From JACSRF01 sp963695505 (lineage in GTDB: Bacteria; Chloroflexota; Anaerolineae; Promineifilales; Promineifilaceae): a stretch of 64,000 nt of DNA. Made by a program: the position numbers and the translations under genes. Numbering within the stretch: position 1 is the stretch's first letter; each line of letters opens with the position of its first letter. Below the pieces are notes generated by a model. It saw nothing but the letters and a program-made list of their open reading frames with translations. It was not told the DNA's origin and made no database searches. Shown here piece by piece: positions 37,728 to 47,183 of this stretch. Where the stretch lies: assembly GCA_963695505.1 (NCBI GenBank), contig CAVOGX010000012.1, positions 138,098 through 202,097 on the forward strand, written 5' to 3'.

Positions 37728-38776
37728 GTGATTACGAAGCCATCCCCCATGATGAAGCAGTCTCTGGCAAGAAAACCCGTCGTGGTCGCCGCGTACTGGG
37801 GCTTGTCCTTCTCATTACTTCACTGCTCCTGGCAATTTATTTGTTGGTGGCCTATATGGGCTGGCAAAGCGGGCAGGCTTTACTGGTTGAAAAACAGCAA
37901 ACCGGTTTGAGCAACCTGGTCAGCCGCCAGATCGAATTGGCCCAGGAAGATATCGCCCAGGGCAGCTACTCGCTGGCCATTCGCCGCCTGGAATGGGTGC
38001 TGGAGCGCTCGCCGGGCAACAATCAGGCCGAGGTACTGCTGCTGCAAGCCCAAGAAGCGCTGCAAATTGTGCTGACTCCTGACCTGGCTGCTGCTTCGCC
38101 AACGGCTACAATCGCGCCTATGCCTTCACCAACGCCTGGCGCTATCTCCGACCCAGACCAGGAGCTGCAGCGCATTCGCCGCCTGGTGGTTATTGAAGCC
38201 TGGGAGGACGCTATGGAAGCGCTTGTTTCCTTCCAATTGCAATTTCCTGATTTCGAGCGCCAGGAAACCAATCGAATGCTTTACGATGCCTATCTGAACC
38301 TGGGCTTGCAGAATGTAGAGGGGGAGTACGTGGAATTGGGGTTGTATTACCTGGGTCTGGCCGAAAATTTGGGTGATTTGCCCCAAGAAGCAGAAGATTA
38401 CCGGCTGTGGGCAGATTGGTATTTGCAGGGTATAGGCTTTTATGGTGTGAATTGGGAATTCGCCACGGGCTATTTTCGAGATTTATGCCTGGTGGCGCCT
38501 TTTTATCAGGCTTCCTGTGATTTGCTGTACGAGTCGCTGGTAGCCCTAGGAGACCAGTATGCCGCCGCAGGTGAGTGGTGCCCGGCACAGGAACAGTACC
38601 AGGAAGCCCGGCAGCAGCAGCGCAGCGTTGCCCTGATAGATAAGCTTGAAACGGCCGTTACCAACTGCAGCAGCGCCACGCCAACGCCGTCCGTGATTAC
38701 CAATACGCTGCCCCTTAGCCAAACCCAACAGTTTGTACCGCCATTTTTTGTCACGCCGACGCCGCTTTCTCCATAA
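37724..38776 (+). CDS. Membrane-anchored TPR-like protein
   Basis: 350 residues. A cytoplasmic N-terminus, one membrane helix (about residues 25-47) and a helical, TPR-like external part (IAQGSYSLAIRRLEWVLERSPGNNQAEVLL and similar) split by a Pro/Thr/Ser linker. The end is Pro/Thr-rich. It overlaps the GT4 stop by four bases (translational coupling) and precedes the LuxR-Kelch gene, so it belongs to a glycan-related operon. No enzymatic motif is visible. It may be a scaffold, but that is inference. Confidence 0.7.
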   Translation: MSDYEAIPHDEAVSGKKTRRGRRVLGLVLLITSLLLAIYLLVAYMGWQSGQALLVEKQQTGLSNLVSRQIELAQEDIAQGSYSLAIRRLEWVLERSPGNNQAEVLLLQAQEALQIVLTPDLAAASPTATIAPMPSPTPGAISDPDQELQRIRRLVVIEAWEDAMEALVSFQLQFPDFERQETNRMLYDAYLNLGLQNVEGEYVELGLYYLGLAENLGDLPQEAEDYRLWADWYLQGIGFYGVNWEFATGYFRDLCLVAPFYQASCDLLYESLVALGDQYAAAGEWCPAQEQYQEARQQQRSVALIDKLETAVTNCSSATPTPSVITNTLPLSQTQQFVPPFFVTPTPLSP

Positions 38777-38828
38777 GAAATCATTATGCATTTTGTCACT
38801 TGCCGCAGTACGCGCTATAAACAAAGCT

Positions 38829-40223
38829 ATGCCTGAACTTGGTGAACCTCTCAGCGACCGCGAAATGGACGTGCTGGCCTGCATGGTGCAAGGCGCGCAA
38901 AATAAAGAGATTGCCGCGGAGCTATTCATTAGCGAAAACACGGTGAAAGTACACCTGCGGCGTATTTACACGAAGCTGGGCGTCTCTTCGCGTACCGAAG
39001 CCACCACCGTTGCCCTGCAAAAAGGGCTGGTAGCCGTGCCCGGCCTGGAAACAACCAGCCCCGTGGCGGACGACCCAGACCCGGCAGCAGCAGACGTGGG
39101 TGTCGGGGAAGGGGAAGCCGAGTCTGGGGCAATATCCGACAATGTGCCTGAAACGGCCGTTTCTGACCTATCTCCTGCTGCTCGCCCTGCGCCATGGCGC
39201 AATCTTGGTTTGGGAATCGCTCTCGTCGTCATTGTGGCGCTGCTGGGATTTGTTGTGTGGCAGCAGCAAAACGTCATTGCGCCAGATGATGACCCGCAGA
39301 CGTGCAGCGAGCGCCCCTTAGGCGATTCCCGCTGGTTGGTTAGCCAGGCTATGCCCGAGGGGCGAATGGGTATGGCCACGGCAGCCGTGGGCCTGGACAT
39401 TTACCTCATTGGGGGAGGCAGCGGGCAGGATGCCGTGAACCAGGTCGACGTATACGATACGGCAAACTGCCAGTGGCGCTCGGGCGCGCCCAAGCCAACG
39501 GCCGTTTCCGACACGCGGGCAGCCGTCCTCTTCGGTGAAATCTATATTCCGGGCGGGCGGGGCGCAGATGGTTTACCCACCAGCACTGTGGAAGTGTTCA
39601 GTCCCGCCAACAACCTGTGGCGGACCATCGCCCCCCTGCCCGCACCCAACAGCGGCGGGCTGGTACTGGAACAGGGCGGCTTGCTCTACCTCTTTGGCGG
39701 TTGGGATGGCGAGAGCTATTTGGCCACAGCTTACGCCTACAACCCGGCTCTGGACAGTTGGGAAACCCTGCCGCCTATGGGCCAGGCGCGCGCATTTGCC
39801 ACCGGCGGCGCCCTCTCCGGGCTGCTTTTTGCGGTCGGTGGTTACGATGGCGCCAACGAACTGAATACCTGCGCCGCGTTCGATCCTGCTGGCAGCGCCT
39901 GGCAAGCCTGCCCCGGCATGCTTCAGCCCCGCGCCGGGGCCGGAGCAGTCGTCATCCTCAACAAGCTGTACGTGATGGGCGGGGGCATGCAGGCCGACAG
40001 CCTCATTTCCTACGGTGAAGAATACAATCCGGCTACCCAAACCTGGCAAGTCGTGGACACGCCCATGCTCGGGAATGCTGGAAGCTGGTTCTTACCGGGC
40101 ATCGCCAACATTGAAACCCGCATCTATGCTTTTGGCGGCCGCCAAAACGAGACAGTGCTGGCCGACACCTACGTGCTGCGGGCTGTCTTCCAAACCTTTT
40201 TGCCCGCTATGCCCAATCAGTAA
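38829..40223 (+). CDS. Membrane-spanning LuxR-type regulator with external Kelch propeller
   Basis: 464 residues. Residues 1-70 are a LuxR/GerE helix-turn-helix (LSDREMDVLACMVQGAQNKE, then AAELFISENTVKVHLRRIYTKLG). A low-complexity acidic linker follows, then one membrane helix (about residues 125-147) and an external beta-propeller of about six Kelch repeats (DIYLIGGGSG, GLLYLFGGWDGESY, LLFAVGGYDGANE, KLYVMGGGMQ, RIYAFGGRQNE). The layout puts the DNA-binding domain inside and the propeller outside, like ToxR/CadC one-component sensors but with different parts. Its stop overlaps the start of the next glycosyltransferase (TAATG). A ligand for the propeller, perhaps a surface glycan, is inference. 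Confidence 0.85.
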   Translation: MPELGEPLSDREMDVLACMVQGAQNKEIAAELFISENTVKVHLRRIYTKLGVSSRTEATTVALQKGLVAVPGLETTSPVADDPDPAAADVGVGEGEAESGAISDNVPETAVSDLSPAARPAPWRNLGLGIALVVIVALLGFVVWQQQNVIAPDDDPQTCSERPLGDSRWLVSQAMPEGRMGMATAAVGLDIYLIGGGSGQDAVNQVDVYDTANCQWRSGAPKPTAVSDTRAAVLFGEIYIPGGRGADGLPTSTVEVFSPANNLWRTIAPLPAPNSGGLVLEQGGLLYLFGGWDGESYLATAYAYNPALDSWETLPPMGQARAFATGGALSGLLFAVGGYDGANELNTCAAFDPAGSAWQACPGMLQPRAGAGAVVILNKLYVMGGGMQADSLISYGEEYNPATQTWQVVDTPMLGNAGSWFLPGIANIETRIYAFGGRQNETVLADTYVLRAVFQTFLPAMPNQ

Positions 40224-42788
40224 TGGCCCAATCTGGGGGTATGTACCAGGCCAATTTTGCGCGATACGGCCGTTTCCTGCGCACACTGGCCTTGTTTCTC
40301 GGTGTTTTGATTTTTCTGGTCTGGGGTGTGTGGGGCACGTTGCCGCACACCGCACTGCGCAGCCTGTTCAGCCCCATCACGGCCGTTGACATCAACCAGC
40401 ACCGCCGCGACACCCCCGCCCCCATACCCACAGGCGCTTTCACCCTGCAGCAAACCTTCACCCCCCGCTGGAATGGCTTTCGTGAGCTGGAAGTTCGCTT
40501 TTATCGTGTTGCAGAAACGCCGAATGCCGGCAAGCATTACCTTGCGCTTGCAAGACGCCGGTGGGCAAACCATCAGCGAAGCCACGCTGCCCAACGACAC
40601 AATAGCCCAGGACCAGCGTCACGTGATGCAATTTCCGCCCCAGGCAAACTCTGCCGGGCAGGTGTACACGCTGGCTGTTAGCGGAGATGCGTGCCAACGA
40701 AGTGTCGCTTTGGGGGTATGGCTTGGATGCCCATGCGGGGGGCGCGCTGGCCCTGGTTTACGGCCCGTTGGCGGCCGAAACGGCCGAAACCCCCACCAGC
40801 GCCGCCGACCTCACCTTTACCACCCGCTACCACCTAACCGGGAAAGATGCCCTGGCCTACCTGGGTCAAACGTTAACCCGGCAGGGAAGCCTGCTGCTGC
40901 TCACCCTGCTCTTTTTGCTGCTGCCTGGCGCGCTGCTGCTGCTGGGGTGGCGCAGCCCTCTTTCACATTGGGACGCCGCAGCCTGGACCGGCACAGCTTT
41001 GGCCCTGGGAACGGCCGTCTGGCCTCTGCTTTGGCAGTTTCTGACCCTGTTAGGCGGGCGCTGGCGCGGGTGGTCTCTGTGGGCGGTACTCATCCTGGGC
41101 TGGCTGGCCGTCCTTTGGCTGCTTTGGAAAAGATGGAACGCAGAGTTTCGCAGAGAAAAAACACCAAAAGCGCTGTTTGCTCCTCCGCGCCCTTGCTCCT
41201 CTGCTCCCTTGCTCCCCCACGTCTCCGCTCCCTTGCTTCCCCGCTCCTCCGCGCCCTTGCTCCTCGTTCTGCTGCTCGCCGTAGGGCTGGCGGTGCGGCT
41301 GCTGGCGGTGCGGGACATTAACATCCCGCCCTGGGTAGACGCCAGCCGCCACGGCCTGATTACGGCCGTGATGCGCGACAGCGGCCAGGCCATCAGCGAC
41401 TACGGGAGCTATTTGCCCGTTACCCGTTTTCCCTACCATTACGGCTTCCACACCCTTTCCGCCAGCCTGGCGCTGCTGTCGGGGCGACCCTTGCCAGAGC
41501 TGCTGCTCTTTTTGGGGCAGTTACTCAATGCCCTGGTGCCGCTGACCACCTATGCGGCGCTGTGGCTGCTGACGCGGCGGCCTATGGCCGGGCTGCTGGG
41601 GGCCTTTTTCGTGGCGCTGCCCTTTTTGTTCCCGGGCTACTACGCCACCTGGGGCCGCCTGACGCAGCTCACAGCCATGCTGCTCATGCCGCTGGCCCTG
41701 GCCCTGACCTGGCTGGTGGTGCGCGGGGGCCGAGTTGGCGGCGGGGCTGGTGGCTGCTGGCACTGCTGGCGGCGGGGCTGTTTTTGGTGCATTTTCGCGT
41801 GTTTACCTTTTATTTGCCTTTTGCGGCGCTGGTGTGGCTGGCGAGCCGGGGGCGCAACGGCCGTTTCCTGGCTTTGGCGGCTGCGGTGGGGCTGCTGCTG
41901 GTCAGCCCGCGCCTCTGGCAGTTACTGTCCGTCACCGACCCGGCGCGGGCCATCAACGCCGGCCCCAGCGACTACAACGCCTTCCCCACCGGTTACCTGG
42001 AAGCGGGCTGGGAGCAGGCCTTTGTGGCCCTGGGCGCCATTTGCCTGGCGCTGGCCCTGGCAGGCGCACTCAAACGCCGCCGCTGGGCGGCGCTGCCCCT
42101 GCTGCTGGCGGCCTGGGTGGCGGCCCTTTTCTTGCTGCTGGCGGGCGAGCGGCTGGGGCTGCCGGAAACCTGGGTGATTAACCTGAACAGCATGTACATC
42201 ACCCTCTTTTTGCCCCTGGCCATGCTGCTGGCTGTAACGGCCGTTCAGGTGTGGCAATGGCTGGCGCGGCAGCGCTGGTGGCTGCAAATGACGGCCAGCT
42301 TGCTGGCGGGCGGGCTGCTGGCGGCCCTGTTCCTCTTTGGCGTGCGCAATCAGGTCAACATCCTCAATCCGCAGACGGTTTTGGCGGAGCCGCCGGACCT
42401 GGCGGGCATAGCCTGGGTCGATGCCCACCTGCCGCCGGAGGCACTCATTGCCGTGAGCAGTTGGCAATGGCTGGGGCAAACCTGGGCCGGGCAGGACGGC
42501 GGGGCGTGGCTGACGCCTTTAACCCAGCGCCAAACCACCACGCCCCCGGCCGACTACATTTACAACCGGGATTTGGCGGAAGAGGTGCGGGCTTTCAACG
42601 AAACGGCCGTGGCCGTGGCCGACTGGAGCGACCCGGCCCAGGCGGAATGGCTGCGGCAGCAGGGGGTCACCCACGTCTTTGTGGGCGCGCGGGGCGGCTT
42701 TTTTGACCCGGCGGCCCTGGCCCGCAACCCGGAATTGGAATTGCTGTACGCGGAAGATGGCGTATTTGTCTTTGCCGTGCGCGACTAA
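40223..42788 (+). CDS. Large polytopic membrane glycosyltransferase-like protein, three frameshifts
   Basis: Reconstructed over breaks near 40535, 40692 and 41740. An N-terminal helix and an external beta domain are followed by about a dozen membrane helices with INIPPWVDASRHGLITAVM and FPYHYGFHTLSASLALL, which resemble GT-C catalytic-loop regions. The C-terminus is soluble (LARNPELELLYAEDGVFVFAV). An in-frame octamer tract (41175-41268) encodes APLLP-type repeats. The start overlaps the LuxR-Kelch stop (TAATG); an ATG at 40241 is an alternative. The last 165 bases of the gene are duplicated downstream at 43786. Confidence 0.7.
41175..41268. repeat. Octamer tandem tract (GCTCCCTT)n in coding sequence
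   Basis: About eleven 8-bp units such as GCTCCTCC, GCGCCCTT, GCTCCCTT. It is translated as Ser/Ala/Pro/Leu-rich sequence between membrane helices. Confidence 0.8.
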
Positions 42789-43007
42789 CGTTTAGCTGAG
42801 GAACGCAGCCGCTGGCCATTAACAGCCAGGCCCCGCTTGTTTCAACTTTTTGGTTGGCGATGGTGGTTTTTTTGTTGACTCACATCAAAGCTTCTGCATA
42901 TACTGTCGTAGAATGCCTCATTCGTAGAATGCCTTTATGCGGCGGCTGGTAAGCTGGATGGTAAGGGTTGTTTTTCACCGCACCGCATGAATAGCTTAAT
43001 TCGTTAG
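42623..43007 (+). repeat. Long direct repeat, copy A
   Basis: Starts in the 3' end of the glycosyltransferase gene and runs through its stop, a promoter-like TTGACT-18-TATACT (42875-42904), and an end block finishing ATTCGTTAG. It matches 43786-44273 closely (first 284 bp by eye with scattered substitutions, then a second block 42928-43007). Confidence 0.85.
42875..42904 (+). promoter_or_regulatory. Promoter-like site in repeat copy A
   Basis: TTGACT and TATACT with an 18-base spacer. It faces the unknown gene at 43032, with a leader of about 120 bases. Confidence 0.5.
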
Positions 43008-43031
43008 GGAGCGTATTAGATCGAAGCGCAG

Positions 43032-43778
43032 ATGCACCAAAAACAGATTTCTCTCGTCAGGTCAATGATTGAAAAAGAAGTAAGCGAAAATTGGGCGCGT
43101 CTATACAAAGTGCCCAGTACATTTACGTGGAAATGCCTTGACCATCTCAGCAGTCTGAAACCCTCTAGCCAGGAGAAAGTGTTTGCGGAAATTTCATTGA
43201 GAGCTCCGATCATGCTGGGATCAGTAAATCCACCAACAAAGTGGGATGAGTCGATCCTGAAGCATTTCTACGAAGGGGTCCTTCAATCTCCGAGTGAGCA
43301 TATATCATCAAGACTACTTCGCGGGATGCTCGCATCAAAGCAGGTGGATGGGGCGGAAAGTATGTTTGCGAATTTGTCTGATGAGATGGTTGAAAAAGCT
43401 AAATCCATCAACCCCACCAAGGCATCTGAAATCCGAAAGGTAGTTAAGCGTGAATTCGCAGATCACTTTGGCAGCAATCCAGTAAATTTTGGGGGAGGGA
43501 CTTGGAAGTATGAGGGGGAATCATCGTCAAGGCGCATATCCGTTCTAATCGATTATGGCGGCCTTGGTGATCAGCTGCGCTACTGGGTCGAGTTTCAAGA
43601 TCAAACCAATATGCTGCACCCGAGGATGTTGACTTATGAAGGACTGCTTGGAATGGGGCATGGCCGTTGGGATTATGTCACAGCGGACAATCTTGTAGCT
43701 AGTATCCAACTGCTTCGGGAAATGATCGAAGAATTGGCTACTATACCAGATCGGCTCAAATCATTTGGCTCCATCTAA
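43032..43778 (+). CDS. Unknown accessory protein, 248 residues
   Basis: I do not recognise this protein. It is soluble and mostly helical in its first half, with a more beta-like C-terminal half (GGGTWKYEGESSSRRISVLIDYGGLGDQ, then RYWVEFQD). There is no signal peptide or membrane helix. Base composition is visibly more AT-rich than the flanking glycosyltransferase, and the genome-wide ACGGCCGT palindrome is absent, both signs of acquisition. It sits exactly between two long direct repeats. The ribosome site is weak; a second ATG with AGG upstream lies at 43065. It may belong to a defence cassette with the OLD nuclease downstream, but that is only proximity. Confidence 0.65.
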   Translation: MHQKQISLVRSMIEKEVSENWARLYKVPSTFTWKCLDHLSSLKPSSQEKVFAEISLRAPIMLGSVNPPTKWDESILKHFYEGVLQSPSEHISSRLLRGMLASKQVDGAESMFANLSDEMVEKAKSINPTKASEIRKVVKREFADHFGSNPVNFGGGTWKYEGESSSRRISVLIDYGGLGDQLRYWVEFQDQTNMLHPRMLTYEGLLGMGHGRWDYVTADNLVASIQLLREMIEELATIPDRLKSFGSI

Positions 43779-43785
43779 CCACTCC

Positions 43786-44273
43786 CTGGAGCGACTCGGC
43801 CCAGGCGGCATGGCTGCGGCAGCAGGGGGTCACCCACGTCTTTGTGGGCGCGCGGGGCGGCTTTTTCGACCCGGCGGCCCTGGCCCGCAACCCGGCAATG
43901 GAATTGCTGTACGCTGATGATGGCGTATTTGTGTTTGCCGTGCGTGATTAGCGTTTAGCGGAGGAACGCAGCCGCTGGCCACCGGCAGCCAGGCTCAACT
44001 TGTTTCATCTCTGTTGGTTGGCGATGGTGATTTTTTTGTTGACTAACATCAAAACTTCTGCATATACTGTACCTGGAAATGGGTCGCCTTTGGAGGTTAG
44101 GTTAGCCAGGAAAATGCCTGAATCCTCAAGGGAAAACAGACCCGCTTTCCCAACTTTGTTCAACCGCGATTTAACTAAATGCCGCATTTGGAAAATGCCA
44201 TTATGCGGCGGCTGACGCACTGGTTGATGAAGGTCGTTTTTCACTGCACCGCATGAAACGCTTAATTCGTTAG
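43786..44273 (+). repeat. Long direct repeat, copy B (includes a 3' remnant of the glycosyltransferase)
   Basis: Repeats the last 165 bases of the glycosyltransferase gene (from CTGGAGCGAC), its stop and the following non-coding DNA. About 120 bp absent from copy A are inserted at 44071-44192. The end block again finishes ATTCGTTAG. It carries no gene of its own. Confidence 0.85.
44039..44068 (+). promoter_or_regulatory. Promoter-like site in repeat copy B
   Basis: TTGACT and TATACT with an 18-base spacer, the same as in copy A, facing the OLD nuclease gene. Confidence 0.5.
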
Positions 44274-44315
44274 CTAGCTTTTCGATACAATGAAGTGGTG
44301 AACAGAAGAGGAATC

Positions 44316-46064
44316 ATGTTTATTGATGGGCTAGGCATTTCAAACTACAGAAGTTTCGGGAATGAGATTCAACTGATGAGTCCATTCGCGAAAATAAATC
44401 TTTTCATCGGGAAAAACAACTCGGGGAAATCCAATATCCTTCTGTTTTTTTCAAACCATTATCAACAAACACTTAATGCTTTTCATAACAAAAATGCGAG
44501 TTTGAGTCTACAAGCATTAGATCGACCTGTTGGGATCAGTTCTGACAAAATAAGAATTGCATTCCCACTTGTCCCAGAACGTAGAGCCTATAAAACTTTA
44601 CTTGACAAATGTGAAAAGGCATTAGGCTCATCCCAATTATTAGTGAAAGTATTGAGTTCGAAAGCTTTTTCATTTGGAGCGGAGGATATTTGGTTATCTT
44701 TTGAGTCCCAATGGGATGGGAATAAAATACTGATCTTTCCCAGTGGCATTTTCAAATCAATTCAGTCTGAAAATGTTTTGAGAGAAGGAGAGTGGCAAAA
44801 ACTTTGGAGTTCACTGGTAGAAAAATCAGGTGGAAGTATTAATAGACATTGGATACCTGAGACCATCGATTGGATACGAAGGAACACCGAATTCGCTATT
44901 CCGAAGGTAACATTAATTCCGGCAATTCGTCGAGTACAAGCTGGTCAATCTGAATCTGATGATTATAGCAGTTTGGGAATCATCGATCGCCTTGCGAAAC
45001 TGCAAAACCCAGATTATGACCAACAAGGTTTGAAGGATGCCTTTGAAGAAATTAATAATTTTCTCCGCAACGTAACCGGAGATAATTCTGCTACTCTTGA
45101 AATACCATATGAGCGTGACAAAATAATTGTTCACATGAATAACAAATCTTTGCCACTCAGCTCTTTGGGGACTGGCATTCATGAAGTCGTAATATTGGCT
45201 TCTGCTGCAACAGTTTTGCAGGATCAGGTTATTTGCATTGAAGAACCTGAATTGCATTTACATCCTTCGTTGCAAAAGAAGTTAATCCAGTACATGGTAG
45301 AAAAAACTAATAACCAATATTTTATTACTACACATTCAGCGCATTTGTTGGATACTACAAATGCTGCGATATTTCATGTTTACTTGCGAGATGGGGTGTC
45401 TATTATCAGTGCTGTAAATTCTGATTCTCAGAAATCTGCTATTTGTGCTGATCTAGGATATCGCGCATCAGATTTGTTGCAGACAAATTGTGTTATTTGG
45501 GTAGAAGGTCCATCAGATCGTATATATCTAAATCACTGGATAAAAGCACAAGATCCTGATCTTTTCGAAGGTGTTCACTATTCCATAATGTTTTATGGTG
45601 GAAGATTGCTCAGCCACCTAAGCGCAGATGATCCGGAAATTGACGAGTTTATTTCTCTTCGACGATTAAATAGAAATATTTGTATTTTGATGGATAGTGA
45701 TCGTCAAAAACCGCGCTCCCGAATAAATCAGACGAAAAAACGTGTTCAGGATGAGTTCGATAGAGGTCCGGGGTTTTCGTGGGTGACTAAAGGGCGAGAA
45801 GTGGAAAATTATATTGACCCAGAACAACTTGAAACGGCAGTGTGTGAAGTTCATTCACAAGCAACCGGATTGATTGATACAAATATGTATGCCAATTGTC
45901 TTAAACGGTACAAAACAAAAAAGGGTATTTCAAATCAAGGCGCAGATAAGGTTAAGGTTGCACGTGAGGTAGTTAAGTCGCCAGCTAATTTGGATGTGCT
46001 TGACCTAAAACAAATGATATCGAAAGTTGTTAACTTCATTCATGAATCAAATGACATAAGGTAA
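44316..46064 (+). CDS. OLD-family ATPase/TOPRIM nuclease
   Basis: 582 residues. ABC-type ATPase: Walker A GKNNSGKS, signature-like SSLGTGIHEVVILAS, Walker B QVICIEEPELHLHP and a His switch FITTHSAHLLD. C-terminal TOPRIM domain: VIWVEGPSDRIYL with the catalytic Glu, CILMDSDRQKPR with the Asp pair, and EVENYIDPE. OLD proteins are DNA nucleases linked to phage interference. No UvrD-like helicase is adjacent, so this is a stand-alone OLD and not a Gabija pair. The ATG at 44316 follows AGAGGAATC. AT-rich, with no ACGGCCGT copy: probably acquired. Confidence 0.88.
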   Translation: MFIDGLGISNYRSFGNEIQLMSPFAKINLFIGKNNSGKSNILLFFSNHYQQTLNAFHNKNASLSLQALDRPVGISSDKIRIAFPLVPERRAYKTLLDKCEKALGSSQLLVKVLSSKAFSFGAEDIWLSFESQWDGNKILIFPSGIFKSIQSENVLREGEWQKLWSSLVEKSGGSINRHWIPETIDWIRRNTEFAIPKVTLIPAIRRVQAGQSESDDYSSLGIIDRLAKLQNPDYDQQGLKDAFEEINNFLRNVTGDNSATLEIPYERDKIIVHMNNKSLPLSSLGTGIHEVVILASAATVLQDQVICIEEPELHLHPSLQKKLIQYMVEKTNNQYFITTHSAHLLDTTNAAIFHVYLRDGVSIISAVNSDSQKSAICADLGYRASDLLQTNCVIWVEGPSDRIYLNHWIKAQDPDLFEGVHYSIMFYGGRLLSHLSADDPEIDEFISLRRLNRNICILMDSDRQKPRSRINQTKKRVQDEFDRGPGFSWVTKGREVENYIDPEQLETAVCEVHSQATGLIDTNMYANCLKRYKTKKGISNQGADKVKVAREVVKSPANLDVLDLKQMISKVVNFIHESNDIR

Positions 46065-46193
46065 AGGGCACCAGCCAACTTGGGTTGTGTCTGACCAGGG
46101 CTAAGCCCTGCGGGGAAGCGGCGCGATTTTTGATGAGTTAGCCTGAGGCAAAGGATCGTCAGGGTCAAACCCGCCCCGGCAGCTAAGCCAACC

Positions 46194-46200
46194 GTTAGGC
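46194..46200 (+). other. attC-like core site GTTAGGC before the hydrolase gene
   Basis: GTTAGGC fits the integron core GTTRRRY and lies 25 bases before the isochorismatase-like gene. GCCCAAC at 46981-46987, after that gene, fits the opposite core RYYYAAC and begins an imperfect inverted repeat. No integrase is in the window. The interpretation is tentative. Confidence 0.2.
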
Positions 46201-46225
46201 AGCAACCCCAGATGGAGGTTCAGAT

Positions 46226-46853
46226 ATGGTGAACAGAGAGCGGCGCGATTGGTCACACTTCGCCCTGCTGCTCGTCGATGTGCAGCAGAGCTTCTGGCCG
46301 GTGCAGGGCAGGCCGGACTTCCCCGACTTCCCGGCAAACGTAGCGCGCCTGCTGGCTCTCTGCCGGTCCGAAGGGCTGGAAGTCATCCACGTGCGCTCCC
46401 GGTTCAAGCCGGACAAGTCGGATTGGATGCTCATGTACCGCCTGCGCGTCCCCGTCAGCTCATCACCCATGCGTAGCCGGGCAGGAGGGAGAAAAGCCGG
46501 CGCCCTTTGCCGCCAGCGAACCTGGGGAGCTTGTTGTCTACAAGCAGACCTTCGATGCCCTGCATACGCCGGAACTGGTTCCCTATCTGCGCGAGAATGA
46601 CAAGCGGGTCCTCTTGGTGGCCGGGCTGCTTACTTCGGTTTGCGTCTTCTTTACCGCAGCATCGGCTGCCCAACTTGGTTTCCTCGCAGCCGTGGTAGAA
46701 GATTGCTGTGCTGACCGCCCGGAAAAGCACGCCTACACGCTGGATGAGTACCAGTTCATGTTTGACCGCACCACCACGGATGCCATCTGCGAGCAGCACG
46801 CCCATTGGCGCGCAGCTTTGGCAGAGCTTGCTGAGCTTGGGGTTTCTGCCTGA
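46226..46853 (+). CDS. Isochorismatase-like cysteine hydrolase, one frameshift
   Basis: About 208 residues when joined over a break near 46478. The catalytic triad positions are visible: Asp in ALLLVDVQQSFWP, Lys in VVYKQTFDAL and Cys in LLTSVCVFFTAASA. Family members hydrolyse isochorismate, nicotinamide or other amides; the substrate here is not evident. It sits between an attC-like core site and the tRNA-Glu gene, in the accessory stretch that lacks ACGGCCGT. The following 46854-47109 gap holds a tRNA promoter and no gene. Confidence 0.8.
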
Positions 46854-47065
46854 CCCGGCATTTAGCGGGCACGGCTGCGCCGTGAACTTGACCAAATCAT
46901 TTGCTGGTTGACGGGCTATGACCAGGCGGGGTTGCAGCAGCAAATCGAGCAAGATGGTATGGAATAAAGGAACAAATGCCGCCCAACAAAGCACCAGCGG
47001 ACGGTGGGGAGTTTGCGGCTTCGAGAAGCGTTTGCCTCGCTTTGGGTTCATACTGCGGAAACTGT

Positions 47066-47094
47066 TTGACAGGGAAACGGCCGTTTGCTAGAAT
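47066..47094 (+). promoter_or_regulatory. Promoter of tRNA-Glu with the ACGGCCGT palindrome in its spacer
   Basis: TTGACA and TAGAAT with an exact 17-base spacer that contains AAACGGCCGTTT. The start site would be a few bases before the tRNA. Confidence 0.75.
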
Positions 47095-47109
47095 CCGCCT
47101 ACTCTGACC

Positions 47110-47182
47110 GCCCCGTTCGTCTAGCGGCCCAGGACGTAGCCCTCTCAAGGCTAAAACAGGAGTTCGAGTCTCCTACGGGGCA
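47110..47182 (+). tRNA. tRNA-Glu (anticodon CUC)
   Basis: A complete cloverleaf of 73 bases. The acceptor GCCCCGT pairs with ACGGGGC, with discriminator A. The anticodon stem TAGCC/GGCTA encloses CTCTCAA, giving CUC. The T arm is AGGAG-TTCGAGT-CTCCT. CCA is not encoded. It lies at the right edge of the accessory segment and could be an integration landmark. Confidence 0.95.
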
Positions 47183-47183
47183 T

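Noticed and set aside
42875..44273. The long direct repeats as true integron attC sites
   Set aside because: They include 165 bp of coding sequence and lack paired RYYYAAC/GTTRRRY cores in the right places; duplication of a gene end explains them better.
44316..46064. Gabija anti-phage system (GajA-GajB)
   Set aside because: The ATPase/TOPRIM protein fits OLD, but there is no UvrD-like helicase gene next to it.
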